DNA from: Karstenula rhodostoma CBS 690.94
Taxonomy: Eukaryota; Ascomycota; Dothideomycetes; Pleosporales; Didymosphaeriaceae
Length of the DNA: 64,000 nt
Assembly (NCBI GenBank): GCA_010093485.1
Contig: MU001495.1
Coordinates: 2,617,711-2,681,710 of the forward strand
Direction of reading: 5' to 3'
In this document: positions 32,383 to 42,089 of the stretch, piece by piece
Numbering within the stretch: the first letter of the stretch is position 1
How the letters are laid out: the number at the start of each line of letters is the position of its first letter
The notes under the pieces: model-generated
What the model was told of the DNA's origin: nothing
Databases searched by the model: none
The model's input: the letters and a program-made list of their open reading frames with translations, nothing else
Made by a program: the position numbers and the translations under genes

Positions 32383-33552
32383 TTATAAGAACTGTGATCC
32401 AGGAGGAGGCATAAACTCCTCCCTGTCGGATTTCCAAAGGGCTTCGCCGGTGTCGCATTGCCCAGTGTTCTTCGCTCGCCGCCTTTTCCCATCATTCTCT
32501 GCACGAAAAGATTCGTATTCGCTCTCATCGTCATTTGACTTGCGCTTTCGTTGAAGACTACCGGAAGAGCTACCTTCAAACTCTGATCGAGGGTGCGCAC
32601 CTGTGGATCCGGTAGGGACATCGATAGTAGACCCTGGGGGAGACGTTTGAAGTGCAAAGGTTGGAACGGAGGACGCTCTCGTGGCCCTATCATCGAGGGT
32701 AGAACCCTTAGAAGAAATGATATGGTTTCGTGCATGCTGGCTGGGTGTGATGCTAAAGGTATCAAGACCTGTGGGGCTATTGTGCGATAGCGAGCCGCGA
32801 ATACTACTCAGGTCGACTAATTTGTCGTGGAGATTGGAGTCTCGTGCGATAGGAACCGGCTGCACGATGGGGGTGACATAGTCCGTACATTTAAGAAGGT
32901 GTCCAAGACGCTTTTCCCAGTTCAGAGGTTCTGACATACGTTCACTGATGGCTCCCTTTGCGTCTAACATCTTGCGACACTTGCACTTGTCGCTGTCCGT
33001 TGCAGAGTGGGCCGTGTCCTCTAATCCTTCAGCGACGCAGTTGTGACAGCGCCGTTGCTTGGCAGGGCACCTTTTCTTGTAGTAATCGGAGACTTCGCCG
33101 CAGATTTTGCAATGCGGCCCTTGACAGGACTCTTTGAAGTGAGAGAAGCACCCGCAGAGCCAGCATTAAGCTATCCTGAACGTGCGTGACCAAACCCGTA
33201 CCTTTAATCTGTAGCCAAGTGAAAAGAACCAAGGTGCGGAGCTCCGTGCAAGGCGCCAAAATAAACACAGCATAGAAATAGCAGTGATATTGATCAGAAG
33301 CCAGCCGTTGGTGGAGTGGAGCAGCTCTATCCCCTCAAACCTCTCTCGCAGGTCCATCTCGTACTCTTGCCTACCTGCTTCCTTCTTACCACGTTGTGTA
33401 AAGTACAAACGAAACTGATGTTCTTCGCGAATTGCTCCCTGGAATTTGGTGCCATGTCCACTGATATATTGCGCGAGTTCGTCTGGCAAGTCTGCGTCTG
33501 TGGACAAAGTTTCGGCAAGGATCGCGGTGTTTTCGTCGCTTTCTGTATACAT
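32383..33552 (-). pseudogene. Zinc-knuckle (gag/ORF1-like) protein with an in-frame TAA
   Basis: One frame runs from ATG 33552 to the stop at 32383 and is broken only by TAA at 33168-33166. Directly after that stop is CWLCGCFSHFKESC, an exact C-x2-C-x4-H-x4-C knuckle. A second Cys cluster (CKICGEVSDYYKKRC) and a third (CHNC ... HSATDSDKC) follow. This three-unit pattern is known from ORF1 or gag-like proteins of non-LTR retrotransposons. The C-terminal part is Ser/Pro-rich and ends in a basic, nuclear-type segment (RKRKSNDDESEYESF, DGKRRRAK). No GT..AG intron removes the TAA without also destroying the first knuckle. It is most likely a retroelement-derived frame, broken once. Whether it belongs with the LINE 4 kb away is unproven. 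Confidence 0.55.
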
Positions 33553-34699
33553 GAACAGCTTCCTATCGTCGAGATCGAATCCTTAAGCGAGGTTGTAAGG
33601 AGCGCCTAGATGTTCGACGATCCGCAGAAAGGTTTGTTATAAAGCAGGCAGCTGCTTAAGCTGATTGCGATCCATGTCTCCGAGGATAAAAAGAACACCC
33701 TGACTCTCGACAGGTGCATCCATTTTCGTGCGAGGGCAGCTACTTCTAGGCCGTTATAGAATCTGCGCGAAGACAACTGGAAGTCGCCCGTAGGAGCCAG
33801 AAGGACTACCCACAAAGGTCAAGAGTAGGTAGCTGATTGCTAGGTGCGTATAGGAGGATGAGGTGTCCAGGCTGGCGTGCGAAGACGTTACTGCCCCAAA
33901 ATTGAGTTCAGGAAAGGGGGTGCGTGGGCGTCAATTGAGAGAGATTACTGTTAGATCGACGTACCTACTAGTCATACAGTCCTCAAGAAGGGTTCCAGCA
34001 CCGAGGTGTCTAGGCAAAGGTAAGACACGCTTTACCTAGGTAGTGAACGGACCGTCCTAAGTTTTCTGTACAATGCAACGTATAAATCCTGCTCCCTTAA
34101 CGATGCAATGTGACTGCATTACATCTGAGACGATTCTAACGTGCCAGACGCGGCTCTTCCTGGCGCTTGCTTTACCGCGTGCTATGTACTTCCGAAGCGC
34201 TGGCTGGCGTGCTATTAGTGGTTTAATTTATTCAGGCTTGTCAATTGTCGCCGAGAATGTAGTCATATATTTGCTAGCTGCAATTCCAACAATTCAGAGG
34301 CTAGTACACAGTATACTCAGTTATCCGGAGTTGCATGTCCAGGCACAGTCAGCCGGTACATCCGGGAGACTTGCGTGGCAAAGCCCACCCCTCAAGCATC
34401 CACAGTTTCATAGGAGGCTCGGGAGACTAGTGCGCTTCATTCGGCAAGGGTTAAATTACTTGTAAAAGTACCCTTAAAGGCTTTGCGAATCTTGGCTAGC
34501 TAGCTTTGTCCTGCACCTCCGTGCTGTGCTAATTGCATATTGTTATGTTAGATGTATATCGAATCTCACCTGCATGGTGCAGCGAACGAACGAACGGAAC
34601 TTAGCCCCCGGTCTTAGGAGGATTAATGAGGCATTAGCGGGGAAACGGTTGCGCGTCGGAAGCGAGCCTGTCATCAAGTTCCCGGCATACTGGCTTGAG
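33553..34699. other. Repeat-rich spacer with one weak frame
   Basis: An ATG frame of 130 codons at 34073-34465 (plus) has two hydrophobic stretches but no motif and no supporting splice structure. I do not count it as a gene. Confidence 0.35.
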
Positions 34700-34780
34700 T
34701 CCCCACTGATCACCCCACCACTCGTCTCCTGGCGGGCGCCTCCCTACACAGTATTCCCGGGATCCCTACATACGGGTTTA
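34700..34780 (-). repeat. Partial copy of the GC-rich repeat (R6)
   Basis: Read on the minus strand it has GGGATCCCGGGAA, then GTAGGGAGGCGCCCG and GGTGGGGTGATCAGTGGGG, matching the ends of R1 at 31053-31232 with mismatches. Confidence 0.5.
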
Positions 34781-34991
34781 GGTACGCATCTAATAACCAT
34801 CCTGCTTTACGATCTCGCTTCCAACGTCGTTAAAAGGACGACTGCTCAACTTTTATATTCTTTAAACAGCAGCACAACCAAATTATTGCGGCTATAAGCC
34901 ATTAGCTGTAGATATTGCAACCTGCTTAAAAGCGGCGTACAACGAGATTATTATGCATATGTTGACAGTCGTCTAGCCGAAACGGGTAATC

Positions 34992-35042
34992 TTCCACGGG
35001 CGCCTCCCTATTGTCCTCCACAGCCCTAGGATCCCCATATAT
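34992..35042 (-). repeat. Partial copy of the GC-rich repeat (R4)
   Basis: The minus strand reads ATGGGGATCCTAGGG, then GAGGACAATAGGGAGGCGCC, the 5-prime half of R1. The 3-prime half is absent. Confidence 0.55.
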
Positions 35043-35261
35043 CCTATCTCTAGTGCTTTTTACGAACTGCCCTTCCCCATCCGCTTGAAGCTAATATCGG
35101 CAATTCCGAGAATATGCAGCGTTAGTATGGAAATCCTAGAACAGTTACCTAGACTCTGCAGGATGGTTTCATGGCTAGCTGTAGTGCACATTGGCGGTGT
35201 ACGTAATTTAAGTACAGCTTAACATTGATAATATATAGGAACACCGGGGTTATAGAAGATA

Positions 35262-35417
35262 TGCTACGCCCTTTTTAGTTAGCCTGCGCACAGACGCTGG
35301 GCGCGCCTTAGCCGCTTTTTTGGTCCCCCTTTGTTCGTGTATTGGTAAAGCACAACGCACCTTTTTGTCCCCCCTACTTTATTGAGTCACCCTACCTTAT
35401 AGTGAATCTCTACAATA
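35262..35417 (+). mobile_element. SINE-like element, copy 2 (longest)
   Basis: A 156-bp unit flanked on both sides by TATAGAAGATA (35251-35261 and 35418-35428), an exact 11-bp target duplication. It contains all landmarks of the family plus a 5-prime extension (GCCCTTTTTAGTTAGCC) shared with copy 3. Right next to it is a copy of the GC-rich repeat (R5). Confidence 0.8.
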
Positions 35418-35423
35418 TATAGA

Positions 35424-35475
35424 AGATAATAGGGAGGCGCCTATAGGTACCTATAGGCGCCCGTAAAAGGGAGAG
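35424..35475 (+). repeat. Partial copy of the GC-rich repeat (R5)
   Basis: AAGATAATAGGGAGGCGCC followed by TATAGGTACCTATAGGCGCC. The central C-to-T differences relative to R1 look like RIP-type change. Confidence 0.5.
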
Positions 35476-35791
35476 AATATTAAGGTAATTAATAGAATAA
35501 GTTATATATAACTATAGCTTTAGGATTATTATTATCTTAACTATCTTAACACTGCTTAACTACTATAGAGTATAATATATCGAAGGGCATAATATTGGTA
35601 GAAAATAATACGCAACTCTTATAAAGTGAAACTCTGCATATCTACAAGCCAGGAGTGCAATGTCACTACGCCGACGGCAGTGTTTCATACGAGCATCAGA
35701 CGACCCAAAAGTGCCCGGAATTAGATATATGAGTTGCCTTATCTAGCGGGTTTGGGAATATACGGTGGTTCGCATTGCGTACGCGTGTAAC
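35476..35791. other. AT-rich relic without gene
   Basis: TA-rich sequence with few CpA or TpG steps, like a small RIP-mutated fragment. No coding content seen. Confidence 0.45.
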
Positions 35792-35925
35792 ACCTCCCTA
35801 GGTTGGAGGCCTAGTGTCGGGCCAAGACGGGGGGACTGTAGGATTAGCGGAGACGATTTTAATTTTGTGCAAGCTGGCTCTTGCCAACCTAGAAGATTAC
35901 GCCGTAAAAACCTTGCGCTAGGCTT
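35792..35925 (+). repeat. Older dispersed repeat, copy 1 (uninterrupted)
   Basis: Shares ordered blocks with 41369-41775: a CCTCCCTAGGTTGGAGGCCT hairpin, then TAGTGTC, then GGCTCTTGCCAACCTAG and AGATTACGCC, ending GCGCTAGG. This copy lacks the 263-bp insert found in the other and so shows the empty site. Confidence 0.55.
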
Positions 35926-36177
35926 CTGAGCAGGTGGGCATCACGGTTCAGACGTGAGTCGCCCTTCGATCACCCCCACCTCCCTGCTACTCGTGGGCAG
36001 CCCTCTGGCACCTACAGGCAGATTCCTATTGTTTCCTCCGACGCAGAGTTCTTGCATGTCGCCTCGCAAACCGAGGCCTGACCATATCAAAAAGTAGCTG
36101 TCTTACACGTGATCCACATATGTCACAGTGTGAAGAAGGCATTCAAAAGACGAATGTGCAAGGAGATGTCGTTACTC

Positions 36178-39100
36178 AAATTTGATACTTCGCGCGCTCG
36201 GGCAAGCCGCGGCAAAACACAGTAAAGGAACTCAGTGGGGTGCTAAAACACAAATATTTCAAACAGCTCAAGAGGTATCGTTACGATGCTATGATGATGC
36301 AAATTTTATCCCCAAAATGTGCTCCCTGGTCCATTTGAACTCCTCGTCAGGGAAGTGCCGGAGTGCGAACCTCGCAGCAACGTTAAGCTTCCTCGTGTAC
36401 AACTCAGACCAGTCAGGGCTATCGTTTGGATCCACGCCCCAAGCCTCATTCGTCAGCGACCAGCGGTGATGCCAATCAATCCCAGTGCATTCGCGAAACA
36501 GATGGTCAGCATTCTCAGCATACTTGCCATGACATTTCCTACAGTAGTCGTTCGGTGTTTTCTTTACACACGTTAGCGGATGGGATGTTTGGGAAAGAGG
36601 AAGTGTTGTAATACCAACTCGTAACGCGACTTGTGTTGCAGTAGAGGGCCACAGCTTGTTCGTAGGTAGAAAGCGTAAGATCCCTCTGCACGGGTGAGGC
36701 CACTGTAACGTCGGATATTATCGCGACCGGCGGGTGTTTGTAGACTGGCAGGAATGGGCCGATCGCGTGCCTTCAATGCTTCCTGCTGCCGGAAACGATA
36801 CCTGTCCCACGACGATCTCGTGAAATTGAGACTTTCTTGCAATGCAATTGCCTTCAGTTGTTTATGTAGCTGTGCCTGCTCACTGTTGGCTGATCGGCAA
36901 AGGCGACCCAGGTAATCACCGCTCTGCTCTTCTTCCGCCGCGATCTCTGCATCGTCGATCACATCCTTTTCGCGTCGCAGTCTCTTCTTCTCAAGTCGAA
37001 GTTTCGCCTCCTTGTACCATTCTTCTGCGATTCTATCGCAATCCGTCTTCGACTCTTCCATATACTCTTCACACAGCTGTTCGATGGGAATATCACACCG
37101 TCGGGTATGGCGAGTACGCCCTTCGTCAATCGCTAACGAGTGAACCGTACGCTTGATGTTGTTTATGGTTTCACCAACCTCTGTACCAATGAGCTTCGCG
37201 CGTGTGAGAATGTACTGCCGGCGCATCGTCAGATTCAAGCGTTCCCCGCTGAGTTCATTGTTGGTGACTCTAGTATTGGTCATAGGCCGACGCGCGGAAA
37301 CTTCTTTCGTGAAGTGGAACTGGAACCTCTCAAATTGTGATTCGTATTTTTCTCTTTGTTCGGGCGTCGTTGGGTTGCAAGTGACTCTCTGTCTCTTGCG
37401 GCTACCGTTGTCTGCGCGTAAGTTAGGTCTCCGCCTCTTGGGTCCGACCCCTTCCTCGTATGTGAGGTCATCCTCGTCATCGTCATCCTCTTCTCCCAGC
37501 TGATCATTCATCGGCTCATGTGGCGCAGCCGCTGGCTCATACCATACAGCACAACCATGGATGATTGCTGATCGAGGTCCAGTCTTATATAGATTCATAG
37601 CGTCAATGATATCCAGACCGTACGCTGTATGAACGAGGTTGCGGAAGACACCAATGCTAGATTTAAATGTGTCCTGAATATGCTCCATCTGGAAGTCCCA
37701 GACGAGCTGTCCATGGCGGGATTCGAACATGACGCCTAAGATCCGAAGCTGTGTCTTCAGGACGTCTTCCTTCATCTCTGGGATGTAATAGGAGACGGGG
37801 CGTATCGACTTGTCATCCGGATCGGACCAATGAATGATATCGGTTTTCTCGGGTTCGAAGCTGGCGCCCGAGTGTGATGCCCAATGTTTCGCACGGCGAA
37901 ATTCCTTTGCCAGCATGTGCATGATATTTTCGATACTGCTGGAGACAGCAATGATGTATGTGTCATCGGAGAATGCAAGACGGAAGATTTTCACGCCTGG
38001 GTACCTGTTCGAGATACCCTGACCCAGTAGACCGACTGTGAAAAAGGCGAATAATATAGGAGATAAAGGGCTGCCTTGAGGTATGCCAGTGGTTGGGACC
38101 ATCTCACTTTCGTATCCTGGAATGGCAATCGTAGTCTGGCGGTCGGCTAGAAACGATACTACAAAGTCGACCATCCATGGTGGATAACCTTTGGACTCCA
38201 GCACGCGCGTGAGCTCAGCGACTTGGACATTATTGAAAGCACCTTTCTGATCGAGCCCCATATTGCTCACGGCGAGGTTGTGTCTTCTTGCAGCCTCGAT
38301 GATCCCGGTAAGTGTCAGAAGAGCCGATACGGTTGACCGTCCACGGGAAGCGAATTGCGTCTTCGGCAGAGAGCCATTGTCGCGAGCGAGCTCCGCCATA
38401 CGACCAGCGAATATGGATTCCAGTAGCTTTCCGATAGTACTTAGGAGGCATATCGGGCGCCACATTTTAGGCTCCTGATAGGAGCTGCCCTTTTTCAATC
38501 GCTTTCGGAGCGCAATGGTCCTTCCGTGCTTGAAATGCGTTGGGTGGTAGGAGTTCCCCAAACAAAAATCGAATAGGCGTTCCAGGTACGGAAAAATAGC
38601 ATTCTCGCACTTGAGAAGATAGAGTGGGCCGATTCCATCACCACCCGCAGCCTTACGTTCTTGGAGGCGGCGAAATGCACTCCGGAGCTCACCGGGCTTA
38701 AGTGCCGCTTCAGAAACCAAGGAGGTGGGAAGGCTGCATGGCCTAGGATCGCAACGGGGACATCCCCGACGTATAGGGACAGAAGAAGAAAGCGGATGAG
38801 TCTCAATTAGGGGCTCCTGACCCCACCACTGGCGTCTCAAGACTTCTACTTTCTCTTCTGTTGTGGTGTGTAGTGTGGTCGACTCGGTTCCATCGGGGCT
38901 CTTAGTCTTCACTCGCATTGTTTCCATCTCGGCCGGCGCCCACGGAGTCTGGTACCTCTTACTCCAGCGGTAGAATTGCCACATAGACATCTTTTGGCCA
39001 ATGAATGCTGTCCTCCAGCGCCTTGTACTCTCCAATCTAACAAGCTTGTTCAAATGCTCGTCTTTCGCTCGCCAGTCCTCGTATAGACGACGAGGCCGAG

Positions 39101-40304
39101 CCCGTAACTGCTTCCCGGCGGCAGCATCAATCAACACTCTTCGAATGTGCTTCTCCTCTCTCCTAGCACTTTCGTGCAACTTGCGTGCCTTGCAAACCTG
39201 CTTGTGTGCGCGAGCGATCTCTGGTGTCCATTGGTACGCCAGTGGACCGTTTTGGATGGGCTTTGGTCGTCTGAAAGTCTCTTTATGATCATCAAGCGTT
39301 TCGATAAGCTTCTCAGTGAACAAATCGGCTTCCTGGATAGTGCATGGGCTCTTGGAGAGGAGATCGATAGACGAAAGGCGGCCCCGGACGTCCGAATTGA
39401 AGGTTTCTTTGCTCACGTCCTCGAAGCTCAACCTTGTTCGCTCCTCTGTGCCCGCGTATGGAACCCGTAACTTGATATGCGCTGGGTTGTGATCGGTATT
39501 TGGTCCCTTGAGTTCTGGCAGTTGCGCGTATATCTCGTGGTGGCCACACTGTTCGTAGAGACTGTGGCTTATCCATGCTAGATCGATGACCGACTCGCGG
39601 GTGCCAGATTTACGCTGCTGAATGAACGTTGTAACGCCGCGCTGGTTCAACAGCCGGAGATGAGTTTTGAATTCCTCTGCCAGGTCGTCTGCAACCTTTG
39701 TACTTCTTTGACAGCCCATATGTTCTCCCGCCCAATCAACATGGTGCAGATTGAAGTCTCCTACGATGATGTGGTAGCCGTTAGGCTTCTTCCGCAGGAT
39801 ATTTACCAAGCACGCGACAGGAAGCTTTCTCTGGGGTCTATTGTACACATTCGTGATATAGAGATACGTTCCATCTATAAGCGGAACTTCAATAGTCTTA
39901 ATAAGTTCCTCGTGTCTTTCTTCATCACAATGACGCGTACAGCCTACCTCACGGTAGTCCATGACCCGGCGAGAATGCTCTGGAAGTTCGCCGTGAGCGT
40001 ATACAGTGACTGACTTGCTGCAAGCGAGCATCTTGTATCCCGGATGGAGGGTCGCCGCCTTCTTCCCATCGTAGCACTCCTGGTGAAGCACAAAGTGGTA
40101 TGTGCCGGCTTCGAGATACGCTTTCTGTTGGTTCCTTGAGTTCCTCACGTTGCCGAACAGAATGTTTAGATCCTTGAGTGGGTCGTCTGCACTTGGCGGT
40201 ATGGTAGCGGCCGTGTCCCCGTCTCCAGCACCATTTTCGCTGTCCCCGTCATGTGAACAGTGGAGGCAGGCAAGCTGCTCGCTGCATGAAATGACGTCTG
40301 ACAT
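36178..40304 (-). mobile_element. Non-LTR retrotransposon (LINE), near complete ORF2
   Basis: Spans the ORF2 start at 40304 down to the 3-prime terminal 61-63 bases at 36240-36178 (minus strand sense). The coding part has an apurinic-type endonuclease and a reverse transcriptase, with a C-terminal CCHC knuckle. No ORF1 is visible upstream before the short insert and the GC-rich repeat, so the 5-prime end is missing or displaced. The near absence of stops argues against strong RIP in this copy, in contrast to the AT block at the window end. Confidence 0.85.
36289..40304 (-). pseudogene. LINE ORF2: endonuclease and reverse transcriptase, one frameshift
   Basis: ATG at 40304 (MSDVISCSEQ). The longer frame upstream begins inside the 61-bp insert and has no ATG. 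The N-terminal endonuclease shows VGDFNLHHVDW near residue 180, SVIDLAWIS and NTDHNPAHIK. The reverse transcriptase shows RPICLLSTIGKLLES, LDQKGAFNNV, GIPQGSPLSPILF and AFSDDTYI, so the key Asp residues of motifs A and C remain. The frame is open for about 1,240 codons to a stop at 36573. There a tandem CATCC CATCC duplication shifts the frame. One frame over, CVKKTPNDYCRKCHGKYAEN and then DHLFREC (a C-x2-C ... H-x4-C knuckle) continue to a TAG at 36291-36289. RNase H is not seen. The copy is close to functional apart from this small insertion. Confidence 0.85.
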
Positions 40305-40306
40305 GG

Positions 40307-40367
40307 CCCACCGAGTTCCTTTACTGTGTTTTGCCGCGGCTTGCAAAAGCGCGCGAAGTATCACATT
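40307..40367 (+). mobile_element. 61-bp LINE 3-prime end insertion with 15-bp target duplication
   Basis: CCCACCGAGTTCCTTTACTG through GAAGTATCACATT, the same terminal sequence as the LINE 3-prime end at 36178-36240, in the opposite orientation to the resident LINE. It is flanked by TGACGTCTGACATGG at 40292-40306 and again at 40368-40382, an exact 15-bp duplication. It sits immediately upstream of the ORF2 start codon. The best reading is an extreme 5-prime-truncated LINE insertion. Confidence 0.8.
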
Positions 40368-40382
40368 TGACGTCTGACATGG

Positions 40383-40714
40383 TATAACTTGTTCTTGAGA
40401 AAACGTCTTATGTCAACTCGACTCAGAACAAAAGCAAGATCAGAATCCGCCGGCGTCGACCCACGTTGACAGGATGAACGAGTGGTAAGCGTATTACGAA
40501 AAGGTTATCCCGGGGGAAGATTGAGAAATGTGTGCATGGTCGTTAGGCAAGCTAGCTGACGTGTTTTGCGGTATGTAGACGCTGCCAGGGCCGCAAAGAT
40601 TAGTGAGGCGCCCGGGAGTGCCCGAGACTGCCTGCGGATGGGAGGGTGTGCGGGTAGTTGGTGGTAAGGACCTCGGAGCTTCTGCCGCAATGTGTCCCCA
40701 CAATGACTCAAGCG
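40383..40714. other. Spacer upstream of the LINE
   Basis: The expected place for a LINE 5-prime region, but no ORF1-like frame is present. A weak relative of the GC-rich repeat may lie near 40590-40640. Confidence 0.4.
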
Positions 40715-40775
40715 ACATTTGGGAATCCCGGGGCCCTGTAAGACAATAGAGAGGCGGCCGTAGGCGCCCGTAGAG
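40715..40775 (+). repeat. Partial copy of the GC-rich repeat (R3)
   Basis: ACATTTGGGAATCCCGGGG, then GTAAGACAATAGAGAGGCGG, matching the start of R1 with scattered mismatches. Confidence 0.5.
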
Positions 40776-41368
40776 CGCATGACCCCAGCGGCGCTCAAAA
40801 AGGCGCCGGCTTTTATCCCCCGGCAGCCACGTCGATGCTGCCTCTTGTTGGTGCGTTTAACATGCCTGTACGCACTCCTAGCATATCCCGCGTGCGTGGA
40901 GCGTTCCGAAAATGTCTCTCGCACAAGTGGGGTGCTCCCTCTCTCAAGAGAAGTCGGATGGAAATCGCCATTTGCGAGCCTAAGCGATGGCAGTGAGGCG
41001 GGAAAATTGCATGGGTAGTGGTTTGATAAGACTGGAACCTCGAGAGTCAGAGTTACGTGCCTAGATCATGTCCACGGATTCCACGACTCGTGTGTCCAAA
41101 TGTAGCAACCCTTGCCCCACGTTAGGAATAGCACCTTTCAAGCCAATCATAGGCCACTCCGCTCCTAGTCGCTTCTCATACATTCCGCTTCCTTGTTAGC
41201 ATCTTATCATCGGTAAGCTTGTTCACACTTCATTGTTCCAGTTGCAGGTTTAATCTAGCTTCCTAGTCTGGTAGAGCGTGTAGATAAAATTACAGTACGC
41301 CACCCCGGTACCCTGCATGGTCAATGCAGTAGGATGGGTAACTAGTGTCACAGGGGAAATCCTACAGT
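40776..41368. other. Intergenic spacer
   Basis: No gene recognised. Ordinary composition. Confidence 0.4.
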
Positions 41369-41775
41369 AACCTCCCTGGCTCGGAGGCCTAGCGTCAGAC
41401 TACTGTGGTTGCAGCCCTATCTTTTGTTAGTGGGTCCCCGGAGTTGCCACCCCGTATAGAATCCTCCAGAACCATATAAAGTATTAATTAATATAATAAA
41501 GTACCTAGATTTAGTAGCTAATTGCTATTAATAGAAGTACCTTAGTATATTTATATATTTTATAGATAATAAATTAAGACTTTCACCGCTAAGAAATCGC
41601 TAAGAAATCGCCAAAAACACCCTCTCCGGCGGACCCACTAACAAAAGATAGGGCCCCAACCACAGTAAAAAGGGAGGATTTAAGGGTTAGTAGAGATATT
41701 ATTTTTATGTAAATTATGCACGCTAGCTCTTGCAAATCTAGGAGATTACGCCCACAAAGACCTCACGCTAGGTCG
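41369..41775 (+). repeat. Older dispersed repeat, copy 2 (interrupted by a MITE)
   Basis: The same ordered blocks as 35792-35925 (CCTCCCTGGCTCGGAGGCCT hairpin, TAGCGTC, then GCTCTTGCAAATCTAGGAG, ATTACGCCC and CACGCTAGG), but split by the insertion at 41403-41665. Confidence 0.6.
41403..41665. mobile_element. MITE, mariner-type, TA target duplication
   Basis: Terminal inverted repeats of about 35 bases, at 41403-41437 and 41631-41665, start CTGTGGTTG and contain CCCTATCTTTTGTTAGTGG, with about two mismatches between them. Both ends abut TA (41401-41402 and 41666-41667), the duplication typical of the Tc1/mariner superfamily. The 263-bp interior is AT-rich and non-coding. There is no transposase, so it would need help in trans. 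Confidence 0.85.
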
Positions 41776-42089
41776 GTCGACGCGTACGCATGCATGAGAC
41801 GAAGCCTTGAATGGGGCCTGCAATCGAAGGAAGCCGGAGGTCTGCCGTTTGGGCAGGGTCGGCGTTTGGTCACCTATCCACATCCTTGCGCGAAAACTAA
41901 CGCTACTGGATGGTGTCTAATGCCACTTGCGGAGGTAGTCAGTGGGCGCAAAAATATAAATCGCTCCCTCGAGCAGCAAAAGTCTCCAGAACATAGACAG
42001 TCAAGATTTGTATCTGATCGTTGTTATTTGCCTCCACATACCCATCACTCTGCACCTGTTGTTCAGGATCGACCATCGTGATCCTCAAG
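41776..42089. other. Upstream region of the 432-residue gene
   Basis: About 300 bases between the old repeat and the ATG at 42090. Presumed promoter. No other feature seen. Confidence 0.4.

Noticed and set aside
34073..34465. A 130-codon ATG frame with hydrophobic stretches as a gene.
   Set aside because: No family, no splice structure, embedded among repeats. Too little support.
31053..35042. GC-rich repeats R1 and R4 facing each other as inverted ends of a 4-kb DNA transposon.
   Set aside because: R2 of the same family is a free-standing 100-bp insertion with its own duplication, R4 is only a half copy, and no transposase lies between them.
36178..40367. The 61-bp units in opposite orientation at both ends of the LINE could be terminal inverted repeats of a composite element.
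   Set aside because: The right-hand unit alone is bracketed by its own exact 15-bp duplication, so it is a separate insertion. The left-hand unit is the natural LINE 3-prime end.
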